Source: Paeniglutamicibacter antarcticus_C
Lineage (GTDB): Bacteria; Actinomycetota; Actinomycetes; Actinomycetales; Micrococcaceae
Assembly: GCF_039544305.1 (NCBI RefSeq)
Contig: NZ_BAABLK010000022.1
Coordinates: forward strand, 248,001 to 312,000
Reading direction: 5' to 3'
DNA: 64,000 bases
In this document: positions 1-8,832 of the stretch, piece after piece
How the letters are laid out: every line of letters begins with the position of its first letter
How positions within the stretch are numbered: the stretch's first letter is position 1
Position numbers and translations under genes: made by a program
The notes under the pieces: generated by a model
What the model was told of the DNA's origin: nothing
Database searches by the model: none
Seen by the model: only the letters and a program-made list of their open reading frames with translations

Positions 1-1363
1 AGCACCCTCGGCGGTCTATTCGAACTTCGCCATGGACCAAGACGCTTTCGCCGCATCGGTGTATGCGGTTCCCGAGCGCGTGCATTCGGCCCAAACGGCT
101 GTGGCGGACACCCTCAGGGCCTATCGCCGCGCGGTCAATGACCGGCGCACCGTGGTGCTGAACCTGCCCTTGGATGTCCAGGGGCAGAAGGTTCCCGACG
201 AGCATGAAGGTACCCCGGCCCATGTTGCGGGGCTGGAACCGATCCGTCCCTCGCACGGTGCGGTGGCCGCGCTGGCCGACCTGTTGGAAAAGGCCCAGCG
301 ACCGGTGTTTCTTGCCGGCCGGGGCGGGCGGGCGGCGAAGGACGAGATCCTTGGGCTGGCACGGCACACCGGTGCCTTGGTGGCCACCTCTGCCGTGGCA
401 AAGGGTCTGTTCAATCAGGATGACTTCAACCTGGGCATATCCGGCGGTTTTTCCTCACCGCTGGCCGCGGAACTGATCACCGATGCCGACCTTATTCTCT
501 CTTTCGGCTGCGCACTGAACATGTGGACGATGCGCCACGGGCAGCTGGTGGGAGCCGGGACAGTGGTGGTCCAGGTCGATCTGGAGGAGCCTGCCCTGGG
601 TGCGAACCGGCCCATTGACTTGGGGGTGGTGGGGGACAGCGCGCAATGCGCGAGGGACACCCTGGAAGAAATGCTGGCACGCGGCTCCGTGCCTCGAACC
701 GGATACAGAAACGACGGTGTCGCCGAGCGCATCAACGACTCCATCCACTGGAACCAGGTCGAATTCGAGGACCTCTCCGACGGAAAATGCATCGATCCGC
801 GCACCCTGACCAAGGCCCTGGACGAGCTGCTCCCGGACGAACGGATCGTGAGCGTGGACTCGGGCAACTTCATGGGCTACCCCAGCCAATACCTCTGGGT
901 GCCCGACGAGTTCGGGTTCTGCTTCACCCAGGCCTTCCAGTCCATCGGGCTCGGATTGTCCACGGCAATCGGCGCGGGCCTCGCGCGGCCGGACCGACTG
1001 CCGGTCCTTGGCACCGGGGACGGCGGATTCCACATGGCCATTGCCGAGCTGGACACCGCGGTGCGGTTGAAGATGCCGCTGGTGTGCATTGTGTACAACG
1101 ATGCGGCGTACTCGGCCGAGGTGCACCACTTCGGGATCGCGGACCCCGGGGCAGACATGAGCTCCGTGAGGTTTCCCGACACCGATTTCGCTGCGATCGG
1201 CCGCGGCTTCGGCGCCGAGGGAATCACCGTGCGCACGCTGGAGGACCTGGACGCCGTGCGGACTTGGTTGGAGTCAAAGCCGAGCGCGCCGTTGGTCATC
1301 GATGCGAAAATCGCCTCCGATTCCGGCTCCTGGTGGCTGGCCGAAGCCTTCAAGGGGCACTGA
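1..1363 (+). CDS. TPP-dependent enzyme, acetolactate synthase-like (5' end outside window)
   Basis: The frame is open from base 2 with no stop before the window edge, so the N-terminus lies outside; the ATG at 32 is probably internal. About 453 residues remain of a family usually near 550. Visible are the end of the pyrimidine-binding domain (NLPLDVQ, about residue 54), the central domain (RPVFLAGRGG) and the C-terminal pyrophosphate domain with the thiamine pyrophosphate/Mg motif, GDGGF near residue 340 followed by VYND about 26 residues later. Enzymes of this fold decarboxylate or ligate 2-oxo acids; the substrate cannot be read from sequence. A RidA-family gene follows 72 bases downstream on the same strand, probably in one transcript, and both point toward the aromatic operon ending at 2276. 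A role in that catabolism is inferred only from position. Confidence 0.85.
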   Translation, partial: APSAVYSNFAMDQDAFAASVYAVPERVHSAQTAVADTLRAYRRAVNDRRTVVLNLPLDVQGQKVPDEHEGTPAHVAGLEPIRPSHGAVAALADLLEKAQRPVFLAGRGGRAAKDEILGLARHTGALVATSAVAKGLFNQDDFNLGISGGFSSPLAAELITDADLILSFGCALNMWTMRHGQLVGAGTVVVQVDLEEPALGANRPIDLGVVGDSAQCARDTLEEMLARGSVPRTGYRNDGVAERINDSIHWNQVEFEDLSDGKCIDPRTLTKALDELLPDERIVSVDSGNFMGYPSQYLWVPDEFGFCFTQAFQSIGLGLSTAIGAGLARPDRLPVLGTGDGGFHMAIAELDTAVRLKMPLVCIVYNDAAYSAEVHHFGIADPGADMSSVRFPDTDFAAIGRGFGAEGITVRTLEDLDAVRTWLESKPSAPLVIDAKIASDSGSWWLAEAFKGH

Positions 1364-1435
1364 GGCAGCCGGCCGGCGAAATCCCCCACCGATATGGTGG
1401 GGATCGGTCACGACGAATCCGACGAAAGGGCAACC

Positions 1436-1843
1436 ATGCCGCAAGCAGTCACTCTCATCGGGGCTGAGGCACTTTCCGATGTTGCGCAGTACGCCTACGC
1501 CGCAACCGCCCCGGCAAACGCACGACTGGTTTTCCTGGCCGGGTCCTGTCCGTTGGACCAAGACGGAACCATCGTCGGGATAGGGGACTACGCGGTGCAA
1601 GCGGGCCGGGCAACCGAGAACATGGTTCTGGCCCTGACGGCCGCAGGTGCCCGGATCCAGGACGTCATCAGTACGCGCGTACTCGTTGCGTCACCGGACC
1701 AAGCCGATTTGGTGAGGGCCTGGGAGGTTGTCCGCGATGCCCTCGCTGAACACAATGTTCCCAGCACGCTGTTGGGAGTCACCGTGCTGGGCTACACCGG
1801 ACAGCTCGTGGAGATCGAAGCGGTTGCCGCGGTCATCGACTGA
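1436..1843 (+). CDS. RidA/YjgF family protein
   Basis: A 135-residue protein of the RidA (YjgF/YER057c/UK114) family, whose classical members hydrolyse reactive enamines/imines as trimers in the cytosol. The C-terminal signature LVEIEAVAAV is clear. In active deaminases an arginine sits in a PAR motif just before it; here the corresponding residues are PST, so the arginine that binds the substrate carboxylate is missing. A classical 2-aminoacrylate deaminase is therefore unlikely. The start at 1436 is preferred over an ATG at 1394 because GAAAGG lies about 7 bases upstream. It follows the TPP-enzyme gene and converges on the hydroxylase gene. Confidence 0.85.
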   Translation: MPQAVTLIGAEALSDVAQYAYAATAPANARLVFLAGSCPLDQDGTIVGIGDYAVQAGRATENMVLALTAAGARIQDVISTRVLVASPDQADLVRAWEVVRDALAEHNVPSTLLGVTVLGYTGQLVEIEAVAAVID

Positions 1844-2275
1844 ATCCGCAAGGGAAGCTGCCCTGCACGCCGGTGCACCGTTGGCGGTGATTAGCCGCCG
1901 GAGCCAGCCCCTGGCTGAGCGTCCAGTGCGCACGATGGCTCTGGGGCCATGTCGTCATCGTGCAGGATGAGCGCGCGAACGGAGCCCTCGACACACTGAG
2001 CCTCTTGGGCTGGGATGCCGATGCCGTTCGTTACTTCGTCCGTGACTACACTTTGGTTCCCGACGGCCGCGTCTGGTCGCCGAGCGGTAGCCACGGGCGA
2101 GCAACCATCGGATTCACTGGAGACGGACGACGCCAGGAAATTTCCTGGGCATGGAAGCCGGCAGGGATGTGGCTGCCGAGGTGTGGGCGCACGGCGCATC
2201 GCATCGACTCAACGTCGACAAACGACCGTGCACCCAGTCGAGTCCCTGCCGGCGGACCGCCGTCCCGAGTGGGGA
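1844..2275. other. 432-base gap with no convincing gene
   Basis: This stretch lies between two convergent genes. Open frames cross it on both strands (for example from 1960 on the plus strand and 2199 on the minus strand), but none resembles a known family, none has a good ribosome binding site, and the plus-strand frame runs into the 3' end of the hydroxylase gene. It may hold decayed coding sequence. No strong terminator hairpin with a T-run is visible. Confidence 0.4.
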
Positions 2276-4684
2276 TCACACGCTGTACACCAACCCGTCA
2301 GCGGAATCCTGCGCCGTATTTTTGCCCGGGCTCCAGCGCAGGTGCACCGTGCCCTCGTCCTGTTCGTCCTCGCGCAGCAGTGACAGGCGGGGCCGCACCG
2401 CGTCGGTGCGGGCACTCGGCGGCTTGCGGCGACCGGCCTTGAACGGCATGGGCCAGGTGGCGCCGTCACCGACATAGTCCTGCTCGGCTGCTGCCTGCAA
2501 CGTCCACTGCGGGTTGTACAGGTGGGTGCGCCCCAGTGCGACCAGGTCTGCTCGGCCGGCCAACAAGATCGAATTCACGTCGTCATAGGAGGAGATCGCA
2601 CCCACGGCGATGACCGCGACGCCCGCGGCCGCCGCGACCTGGTTGCGGATTTTGTCCGCAAACGGTGTCTGGTAGCTGCGGCCAAAGGCGGGACGCTCGT
2701 TGCGCACGATCTGCCCGGAAGACACATCGATGGACTTGACCCCGTGGGCGATGAACGCCGAGGCGATTTCCAGTGCATCCTCTTCGGTGTTGCCGCCCTC
2801 GGTCCAATCGGTTGCGGAGATCCGCACGCCGATCGGCTTGTGGACCGGCCACACGGCGGACACGGCGTCGAGTACCTCCAGCGGGTAGCGCAACCTGTTT
2901 TCCAGCGACCCCCCGTACTCATCGGTGCGGGTGTTAGACAGCGGGGAAAGGAAGGAAGAGAGCAGGTAGCCGTGGGCCGCGTGCAGTTCCAGCAGGTCGA
3001 AGCCAGCGGCGTCGGCCCGGCGTGCGGCGGTGACGAACTGCTCGCGGACCATGTCCATGTGCTCGCGGGTCATTTCTACCGGGACGTGGCAGCCTTCTCC
3101 GTAGGGCAGGGCGCTGGGGGCCAATACCTTCCAGTTTCCCTGCTCCAGCGGTTCATCGATGCCTTCCCACATGAGCTTGGTCGAGCCCTTGCGGCCCGAA
3201 TGCCCGATCTGCGCGCCGATCTTGGCACTCGAGTTCGCATGCACGTAGTCGGTGATGCGCTTCCATGCCGTACCTTGTTCCTCTGTGTACAGTCCGGTGC
3301 AGCCGGGGGTGATCCGGCCGATGTCCGAGACGCAGACCATTTCCGTCATGACCAGACCGGCCCCGCCCATGGCCTTGGACCCCAGGTGCACCAGGTGGAA
3401 ATCGCCCGGTACCCCGTCTTTCGCCGAGTACATGTCCATCGGGGAGACCACGACGCGGTTGACCAGTTCCATTTCGCCGATCTTGAACGGCTGGAACATT
3501 GCCGGGGCAACCTCGTCGGTTCCGGAGAGCCGGGCGAAGTCCTCATCGACCGTGGCCGCGAAACCGGTGTCGCGCAGTTTCAGGTTGTCGTAGGTGATGC
3601 GGCGTGAGCGGGTGAGCAGGTTGAAGCAGAACTGTACCGGGTCCTGATCCTTGTACTGCCCGATGTTCTCGAACCACTCCATCGAGGCCTGGGCGGCACG
3701 CTGGGTGGATTCGACCACCGGGCGGCGCTCGGTCTCATAGGCGGCCAAGGCCTCTGCCACGCTGCCGTGCTCATGCAGGCAGGCGGCCAAGGCTAGGGAA
3801 TCCTCCATGGCCAGCTTGGTGCCCGAGCCAATGGAGAAATGTGCGGTGTGTGCAGCGTCCCCGAGCAGCACGATGTTCTCATGGTGCCAGTTCTGGTTGC
3901 GCACCGTGGTGAAGTTGATCCACTTCGAGTTGTTTTTCAACACCTCGTAGCCGGCCAGTTCCTCGGCGAAGATCTCGCTGACCTTGGCGACCGCCTTCTC
4001 ATCGCTCTGCCCGGGCGCGAAGACCTCGTTTTCGGTTTCGTCGAACCCGGCGGCGCGCCACACATCCTCGTGCATTTCCACGATGAAGGTCGAGCCTTCC
4101 TCGGAGTACGGGTATCCGTGGATCTGCATGGTGCCTGCCTCGGTCTCCTTGACGAAGAACTTGAAGGCCTCGAAGACTTGGTCGGTGCCCAGCCACATGA
4201 ACTTGGAGGTGCGCGGATCCAGAGACGGCTTGAAAGAATCGGCGAAGCGGGTACGGATCGAGGAGTTCAGCCCGTCGGCGGCCAGCACCAGGTCGTAGTT
4301 CGCCGAAAGCTCGTCGACATCCGGGGCGAGGGTGGAAAAGCGCACGTCCACCCCGAGCTCGATGCAACGGCGCTGGAGCAGCTCGAGCAGCTCCTTGCGG
4401 CTCATGGCGGCAAAGCCCTGGCCGCCGACGGTGTGCATCTCTCCGCGGAAGTGGATGTCGATGTCGCTCCAACGGGCGAAACGGCGGGACATGTAATCGG
4501 CGATCACGGTATCAGCATTGCCGATGCCGCCGAGGGTCTCATCGGAGAAGACAACGCCGAAGCCGAAGGTGTCCGAGGCTGCATTGCGTTCCCAGACGGT
4601 CACATCGTGCGCCGGGTCAAGCTGCTTCATGAGGGCTGCGAAGTACAGGCCGCCGGGGCCGCCGCCAACAATTGCGATTTTCAT
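2276..4684 (-). CDS. Bifunctional aryl-CoA hydroxylase/oxidoreductase (salicylyl-CoA 5-hydroxylase or 2-aminobenzoyl-CoA monooxygenase/reductase type)
   Basis: An 802-residue two-domain flavoenzyme. Residues 1-380 form an FAD aromatic hydroxylase with the dinucleotide motif GGGPGG (residues 7-12), DGLNSS near 139 and the second FAD motif GDAAHTAHF near 275. Residues from about 395 form an old-yellow-enzyme domain with HAAHGYLLSSFLSP near 566 and RTDEYGGSLENR after it. This architecture is known for salicylyl-CoA 5-hydroxylase and for 2-aminobenzoyl-CoA monooxygenase/reductase, which attack an aromatic acid held as a CoA thioester; sequence reading alone does not separate the two. The start at 4684 has GAAAGGA about 8 bases upstream; an upstream in-frame start at 4714 is less likely. 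It is the last gene of the operon, 71 bases after the CoA ligase that should make its substrate. Confidence 0.88.
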   Translation of the reverse strand: MKIAIVGGGPGGLYFAALMKQLDPAHDVTVWERNAASDTFGFGVVFSDETLGGIGNADTVIADYMSRRFARWSDIDIHFRGEMHTVGGQGFAAMSRKELLELLQRRCIELGVDVRFSTLAPDVDELSANYDLVLAADGLNSSIRTRFADSFKPSLDPRTSKFMWLGTDQVFEAFKFFVKETEAGTMQIHGYPYSEEGSTFIVEMHEDVWRAAGFDETENEVFAPGQSDEKAVAKVSEIFAEELAGYEVLKNNSKWINFTTVRNQNWHHENIVLLGDAAHTAHFSIGSGTKLAMEDSLALAACLHEHGSVAEALAAYETERRPVVESTQRAAQASMEWFENIGQYKDQDPVQFCFNLLTRSRRITYDNLKLRDTGFAATVDEDFARLSGTDEVAPAMFQPFKIGEMELVNRVVVSPMDMYSAKDGVPGDFHLVHLGSKAMGGAGLVMTEMVCVSDIGRITPGCTGLYTEEQGTAWKRITDYVHANSSAKIGAQIGHSGRKGSTKLMWEGIDEPLEQGNWKVLAPSALPYGEGCHVPVEMTREHMDMVREQFVTAARRADAAGFDLLELHAAHGYLLSSFLSPLSNTRTDEYGGSLENRLRYPLEVLDAVSAVWPVHKPIGVRISATDWTEGGNTEEDALEIASAFIAHGVKSIDVSSGQIVRNERPAFGRSYQTPFADKIRNQVAAAAGVAVIAVGAISSYDDVNSILLAGRADLVALGRTHLYNPQWTLQAAAEQDYVGDGATWPMPFKAGRRKPPSARTDAVRPRLSLLREDEQDEGTVHLRWSPGKNTAQDSADGLVYSV

Positions 4685-4755
4685 TTTGGGGTCCTTTCGG
4701 AGGGCAGTGAACACGGCCGGTTGTTGCGGCTGGGCATGCTGCTCGGAAGTACGGG

Positions 4756-6387
4756 CTATTGAACGGGTGATTCGGACAGAGCTTCGCGCAGCTTGAAATG
4801 CTGGAGCTTGCCGCTGGGGTTTCGCGGAAGTTCATCGACAAAGCGGATGTCGCGCGGGTACTTATAGGGTGCAATGACGGACTTGACGAAGTCCTGGAGT
4901 TCGACGGCCTTGGCTTCGGTCCCCTCGATTCCCTCGATCAGGACCACGAAGGCGCAGACCACCGAACCGCGGTGGTTGTCGGGCCGTGCCACCACGGCGG
5001 TTTCCAGCACGTCGGGGTGCTGAATGAGGGCTTCCTCGACTTCCGGCCCACCGATGTTGTAGCCCGAGGAAACGATCATGTTGTCGCTGCGTGCCTGGTA
5101 AGTGAAATAGCCGTCGGCATCGCGCACAAAGGTGTCCCCGGTGACATTCCAGCCGTTGGACACATAGGCGTGCTGGCGCTCGTCGTCGAGATACCGGCAG
5201 CCCGTGGGACCAATGATGGCCAGGCGGCCGACCTCGTCGGGACCCAGCTCGGCACCCTCGCCATCAAGGATGGTAGCGCGGTAGCCGGGTACGGCCAGCC
5301 CGGTGGCACCGGGGCGGATGTCTGCACCGGCGGCGGAGATGAATACATGCAGAAGCTCGGTGGACCCGATCCCGTCGATCAGCTCAAGCCCGGTGGCTTC
5401 CTTCACTGCCTGCCAGGTGGCCGCCGGAAGATGCTCTCCGGCGGAGACGGCAAGGCGCAGCGTGCGCAGCAAGTCGCCCCGGTTCTCCTTGAGGATCGCG
5501 CGATAGGCCGTGGGCGCGGTGAAAAGGATGGTGGCCCCGGCATCGTGGGAAAGCTGGGCAAGCTCGAGCGGGGTGGTGCGTTCGGTGAGCAGGGTGCTGG
5601 CTCCGAACCGCAGCGGGAAGACCACCAGTCCGCCCAGTCCGAAGGTGAAGGCCAGTGGAGGGGAGCCGGCAAAGACATCCCGGGGGGTCGGTGCCAGGAT
5701 ATGCCGGGCGAAGGTGTCGGCGTTGGCCAGAATGTCGCGGTGGAAGTGCATGGTGATCTTCGGGGTGCCGGTGGTGCCCGAGGTCGGACCCAGCAACGCG
5801 ACATCGTCGGCAGCCGTGGTGATGTTGGTGAATTCCGTGGACTTGGTTGCCGCCAGCGCTACCAGGTCCTTGTCCTCGCCTGACCCGACGGGAACGACGG
5901 GGTAGGCCGAGCCCGCGGCGAGCTGGGCATCATCAATGAACCGGTGGTCGCACAGCATCAGTGCCGGCCTGGTCAGGCTGGCTAGCTTGCCTATTTCGGT
6001 GACGCGTAGCGCTGGCATGGTGGTGACCACCACGGCACCGGCCTTCAGCACGCCCAACCAGCAGGCCACGAGCCAGGCATTGTTGGGTGCCCTGAGCATG
6101 ACCCGGTTCCCCGGCACGATCCCGAAGTCCTCGGTGAGCACCTGGGCGACCTGGTTGGACCGGGCGAGCAGCTCGCCGTAGCTTTGCCTCGATCCATCCG
6201 GTGCCAGCAGCGCCGGGGAATCGGCCCCGAACCGTTCGACGGCGTCGTCGATCAGCACCGTGGCGGCGTTGAGTCGGTCGGGGTATTGCAGCTCGGGGAG
6301 CGTGAATTCGAGGGTGGGCCACAAATCCTGCGGCGGAAGGTGGTCACGGGTAAAGGTGTCTTGGTGGGCCGTGGGCGATAATTCCAT
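4756..6387 (-). CDS. Aromatic acyl-CoA synthetase (benzoate/2-aminobenzoate-CoA ligase family)
   Basis: A 543-residue adenylate-forming enzyme that would activate an aromatic acid with ATP and CoA. Core motifs are the P-loop-like TSGTTGTPK near residue 202, the hinge region SDNMIVSSGYNIGG near 430, and the C-terminal catalytic lysine in PSGKLQHF near 527. Length and N-terminal style match benzoate-CoA and 2-aminobenzoate-CoA ligases. It sits between the thioesterase (57-base gap) and the hydroxylase (71-base gap) on one strand, so the likely substrate is the acid whose CoA ester the hydroxylase then attacks: salicylate or anthranilate. GGAAAGA lies about 12 bases before the ATG. Confidence 0.88.
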   Translation of the reverse strand: MELSPTAHQDTFTRDHLPPQDLWPTLEFTLPELQYPDRLNAATVLIDDAVERFGADSPALLAPDGSRQSYGELLARSNQVAQVLTEDFGIVPGNRVMLRAPNNAWLVACWLGVLKAGAVVVTTMPALRVTEIGKLASLTRPALMLCDHRFIDDAQLAAGSAYPVVPVGSGEDKDLVALAATKSTEFTNITTAADDVALLGPTSGTTGTPKITMHFHRDILANADTFARHILAPTPRDVFAGSPPLAFTFGLGGLVVFPLRFGASTLLTERTTPLELAQLSHDAGATILFTAPTAYRAILKENRGDLLRTLRLAVSAGEHLPAATWQAVKEATGLELIDGIGSTELLHVFISAAGADIRPGATGLAVPGYRATILDGEGAELGPDEVGRLAIIGPTGCRYLDDERQHAYVSNGWNVTGDTFVRDADGYFTYQARSDNMIVSSGYNIGGPEVEEALIQHPDVLETAVVARPDNHRGSVVCAFVVLIEGIEGTEAKAVELQDFVKSVIAPYKYPRDIRFVDELPRNPSGKLQHFKLREALSESPVQ

Positions 6388-6444
6388 GAACTTGCCGTCT
6401 CTTTCCAGGAGTCGATTTTCAAGGTGCAGCGTTGCGGGTGGGCC

Positions 6445-7314
6445 TTAGCCGCGTGGAGGGCGGATCATGCCTTCCTGGGCGACGGTGGCCAGCAGCTGGC
6501 CCCCACGGGTGTAGAAACGGCCCAACGCCAGGCCCCGGTTGTTTTGGCTGGAAATGGCTTCCTGGACGTAGAGGACCCAGTCGTCCACCCGTCCGCTGCG
6601 ATGGAACCACATGGAATGGTCCAGGCTGGCGGTGATAAGCCCCTCGGTGCTCCACGACAGGTTTTGGGTCCGCAGCAGCGGTTCGAGGATGGTGTAGTCA
6701 CAGACGTAGGCCAGGGCCGCGCGCTGGGTGATCGCATCATCGGGAAGCTGGGTGAAGGCCTTGACCCAGACCGCCTGGTGGGCGGTGGGTGCGCCATCGA
6801 CGTCGAGGTAGAGTGCCCCGGGAACGTGACGCATGTCGAAGGACCTGCCGGTGGACCAGTAGTCCGCGGCCGGGCCCTCGGCCGAGGCAAGCACAGTGGC
6901 AGCACTGGCCAGGGTTTCGGGATCGATATCAAGGTACTCCGACGGCGCAGTGGAGGCTTGTTCCGGGCCGTTCTCCGGGACGTGGAAGGAGCCCAATCCG
7001 GTGTAGACGGCCTTGCCGTTCTGGAAGCCGCGGACCTGGCGGGTCGAATAACCGCGTCCGTCGCGCATCAACTCGACCTCGTAGCGAACGGCGATGTTCA
7101 TGTCTACGGGACGAAGGAAGTAGGAGTGCATCGAATGCAGCTCGCGGTCCCCGGTCACCGAACGCATCATGGCTGAGGCACCCTGGGCCACCATGTCCCC
7201 GCCGTAGGCCTTGGGCCACGGAACGTATTGGGGGATGGCGGTGTAGGCCGTGTCGAAGACCTCGGCGTCGCAAGGGGTCAGTTTGATGGCGTCAAGGAAG
7301 ATCTGTGAGCTCAT
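6445..7314 (-). CDS. Acyl-CoA thioesterase, TesB (double hotdog) type
   Basis: A 289-residue acyl-CoA thioesterase II homologue, the size expected for the tandem-hotdog family. The N-terminal hotdog carries YGGDMVAQGA, matching the FGGQ-type motif of TesB, and HSMHSYFLRPVD; the C-terminal hotdog has the SLDHSMWFH segment with the catalytic aspartate region. In this operon it is well placed to release a hydroxylated aromatic acid from CoA so the ring can be opened. Its ATG overlaps the TGA of the upstream cupin gene by 4 bases (ATGA), so translation is probably coupled. A housekeeping fatty-acyl thioesterase is the alternative, but operon position argues against it. Confidence 0.88.
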   Translation of the reverse strand: MSSQIFLDAIKLTPCDAEVFDTAYTAIPQYVPWPKAYGGDMVAQGASAMMRSVTGDRELHSMHSYFLRPVDMNIAVRYEVELMRDGRGYSTRQVRGFQNGKAVYTGLGSFHVPENGPEQASTAPSEYLDIDPETLASAATVLASAEGPAADYWSTGRSFDMRHVPGALYLDVDGAPTAHQAVWVKAFTQLPDDAITQRAALAYVCDYTILEPLLRTQNLSWSTEGLITASLDHSMWFHRSGRVDDWVLYVQEAISSQNNRGLALGRFYTRGGQLLATVAQEGMIRPPRG

Positions 7315-7796
7315 GCCCGGCGGTATCCTTCCAGGGTTTCGTCGGGGACTTCCTCGAGGTTCACCACGATGTTCTCCGGGGTGCGTGCGGTCAGCCAGAC
7401 CAGCTCCTCGGTGATTGACATGTTGGCCTCGACGTGTGGCATGAAGGGCGGGACAAAGACCCAGTCCCCGGCCGCCATGTCGAGGTGGTGTGCGTAGTTT
7501 TCGCCGAAGTAGATCCGTCCGTGGCCGCGCAGGACATAGCCGCCGGTCTCGGCCTCGCCGTGGTGGTGGGGGAGGGAGCGGTAGCCCGGGGTGTTGGATA
7601 CCTGGCCGAACCAGATCTTGGTGGCCGGGGTGTGCTGGATGCTGACCCCGGAAACACGGACGCAGTCACCGGACTGTGCGGTGTTGGTATCTTCCTCGCC
7701 CTTGCGCGTGACCACCGGAACAACAACTCCGTCGCTGCCCGCGTAAATCGAATTGTCCCCATCGGCGTGGTGCACGGTGGGTGTGGTGTTCTTCAT
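7311..7796 (-). CDS. Small single-domain cupin, candidate ring-cleaving dioxygenase
   Basis: A 161-residue cupin. Motif 1 supplies metal ligands in LPHHHGEAETGGY and motif 2 the last histidine in FVPPFMPHVEAN, a complete two-His/Glu/His set, so a bound metal is expected. Gentisate dioxygenases are bicupins of about 345 residues, so this is not one; small cupins of similar size that open aminophenol rings (3-hydroxyanthranilate 3,4-dioxygenase) do exist. No other ring-cleaving enzyme is present in the operon, which makes it the best candidate, but a non-enzymatic or isomerase role remains possible. It lies 42 bases after the FAH-family gene and overlaps the thioesterase start by 4 bases. Confidence 0.8.
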   Translation of the reverse strand: MKNTTPTVHHADGDNSIYAGSDGVVVPVVTRKGEEDTNTAQSGDCVRVSGVSIQHTPATKIWFGQVSNTPGYRSLPHHHGEAETGGYVLRGHGRIYFGENYAHHLDMAAGDWVFVPPFMPHVEANMSITEELVWLTARTPENIVVNLEEVPDETLEGYRRA

Positions 7797-7838
7797 GGTC
7801 TTTCTTCCTTTGCTGGGTTGTTGGTTGAAGAAGAGCGG

Positions 7839-8690
7839 TTAGAGGTTGGCGTCGGCGCGGAGGCTGATGCGGTTGCGCAATGTTCCGATTCCTGGGATCT
7901 CGGTGACCAGTTCGTCCCCGTCCTTGAGGAAACGCGGCGGAACCATACCCATGCCGACCCCTCCGGGGGTCCCGGTGAGTACGACGTCGCCGGGGCGCAG
8001 CACGGTGAAGGTGGAGATGTAGGCCAGGAGCTTGGCGGCGGAAAAGACCAGGGTGCTGGTGTTGCCGCGCTGGAGGACTTCGCCGTTAACGCTGCACAGG
8101 ACCTCGAGGCCCTTCTCGGGGTCGATCTCATCGGTGGTGACCAACACCGGCCCCAGCGGGGTCGTCGCGTCAAACGCCTTGCCCTGGAACCATTGCAGTG
8201 TCCTGCGCTGCCAGTCGCGCATGGAGATGTCGTTGGCCACGGTGTAGCCGGCGATCGCCGCCGCAGCCTCGTCCTCGTTGGCATCCTTCAGCCTCGAGCC
8301 TACGACCACGGCCAGCTCGGCTTCCCAATCGATGCTCAGGGATTCATCGGCAACGATCGGGGCCTCGGGATCGGTGAGGGTGTCGGCGAACTTTGCGAAG
8401 AGCGTGGGGTAATCGGGAAGATCGCGGCCCATTTCGAGGATGTGCTCCGTGTAGTTCAATCCGCAGCAAATGACCTTTCCCGGGGTGGGCATCGGATTCA
8501 GCACCTCGACCTCGGAGGCCGGAACGACCGTGGGCCCGCAATGCCCCGTGGCGGCCTCGTGGATGATCGACTTCCAGCCGGGCTGGGCCAGCAGTTCGCT
8601 GAGGTTGCGTGCGGGCAGCGGCTGGTAGCCTCCGGCCACCACCAAGGCGGCGGTCGTGCGGCCACCTAGCCGAACCGTTGCGAGTTTCAT
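7839..8690 (-). CDS. Fumarylacetoacetate hydrolase (FAH) family protein
   Basis: A 283-residue FAH-fold protein. Metal-binding acidic residues appear in DWEAELAVVVG and in ANDISMRDWQ, with the family's closing motif VLTGTPGGVG near the C-terminus. Members hydrolyse or decarboxylate ring-opened products such as fumarylpyruvate, acylpyruvates or 2-oxo-hept-3-ene-dioates. As first gene of the operon it would split the ring-fission product into central metabolites. The start at 8690 (MKLATV) is chosen because AAAGGGG lies about 9 bases upstream; the frame stays open further upstream into the regulatory gap but without family similarity. Confidence 0.88.
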   Translation of the reverse strand: MKLATVRLGGRTTAALVVAGGYQPLPARNLSELLAQPGWKSIIHEAATGHCGPTVVPASEVEVLNPMPTPGKVICCGLNYTEHILEMGRDLPDYPTLFAKFADTLTDPEAPIVADESLSIDWEAELAVVVGSRLKDANEDEAAAAIAGYTVANDISMRDWQRRTLQWFQGKAFDATTPLGPVLVTTDEIDPEKGLEVLCSVNGEVLQRGNTSTLVFSAAKLLAYISTFTVLRPGDVVLTGTPGGVGMGMVPPRFLKDGDELVTEIPGIGTLRNRISLRADANL

Positions 8691-8735
8691 GTCGTTGGCC
8701 CCTTTGCCTGCCGTGAAATATGTTGTGTCGACTTT

Positions 8736-8765
8736 TTGACCGCCGTCACGTATCCTCAATGTAAC
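8736..8765 (+). promoter_or_regulatory. Candidate sigma-70-type promoter for the RidA gene
   Basis: TTGACC (8736-8741) and TGTAAC (8760-8765) are separated by 18 bases in the 142-base gap between the divergent FAH operon and the RidA gene. Each hexamer is close to consensus. The gap must also hold the operon promoter on the minus strand, and is the natural place for control by the neighbouring PaaX-type regulator. No clear operator palindrome is visible. Confidence 0.35.
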
Positions 8766-8832
8766 ACGCATCACTAGTCCGGCGCTAGAGCGGATGTCCG
8801 CAATCGCCACGTGGAACCCATAGGAGATCAAG

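Noticed and set aside
1960..2442. Possible small gene in the gap before the hydroxylase gene
   Set aside because: No ribosome binding site, no family similarity, and its 3' half overlaps the hydroxylase coding end.
2522..3607. A 361-codon plus-strand frame opposite the hydroxylase gene
   Set aside because: Antisense to a gene with intact FAD and old-yellow-enzyme motifs; no family similarity.
2276..4684. Naming the hydroxylase firmly as salicylyl-CoA 5-hydroxylase
   Set aside because: 2-aminobenzoyl-CoA monooxygenase/reductase has the same two-domain build, and the neighbours fit an amino substrate at least as well, so the name was left open.
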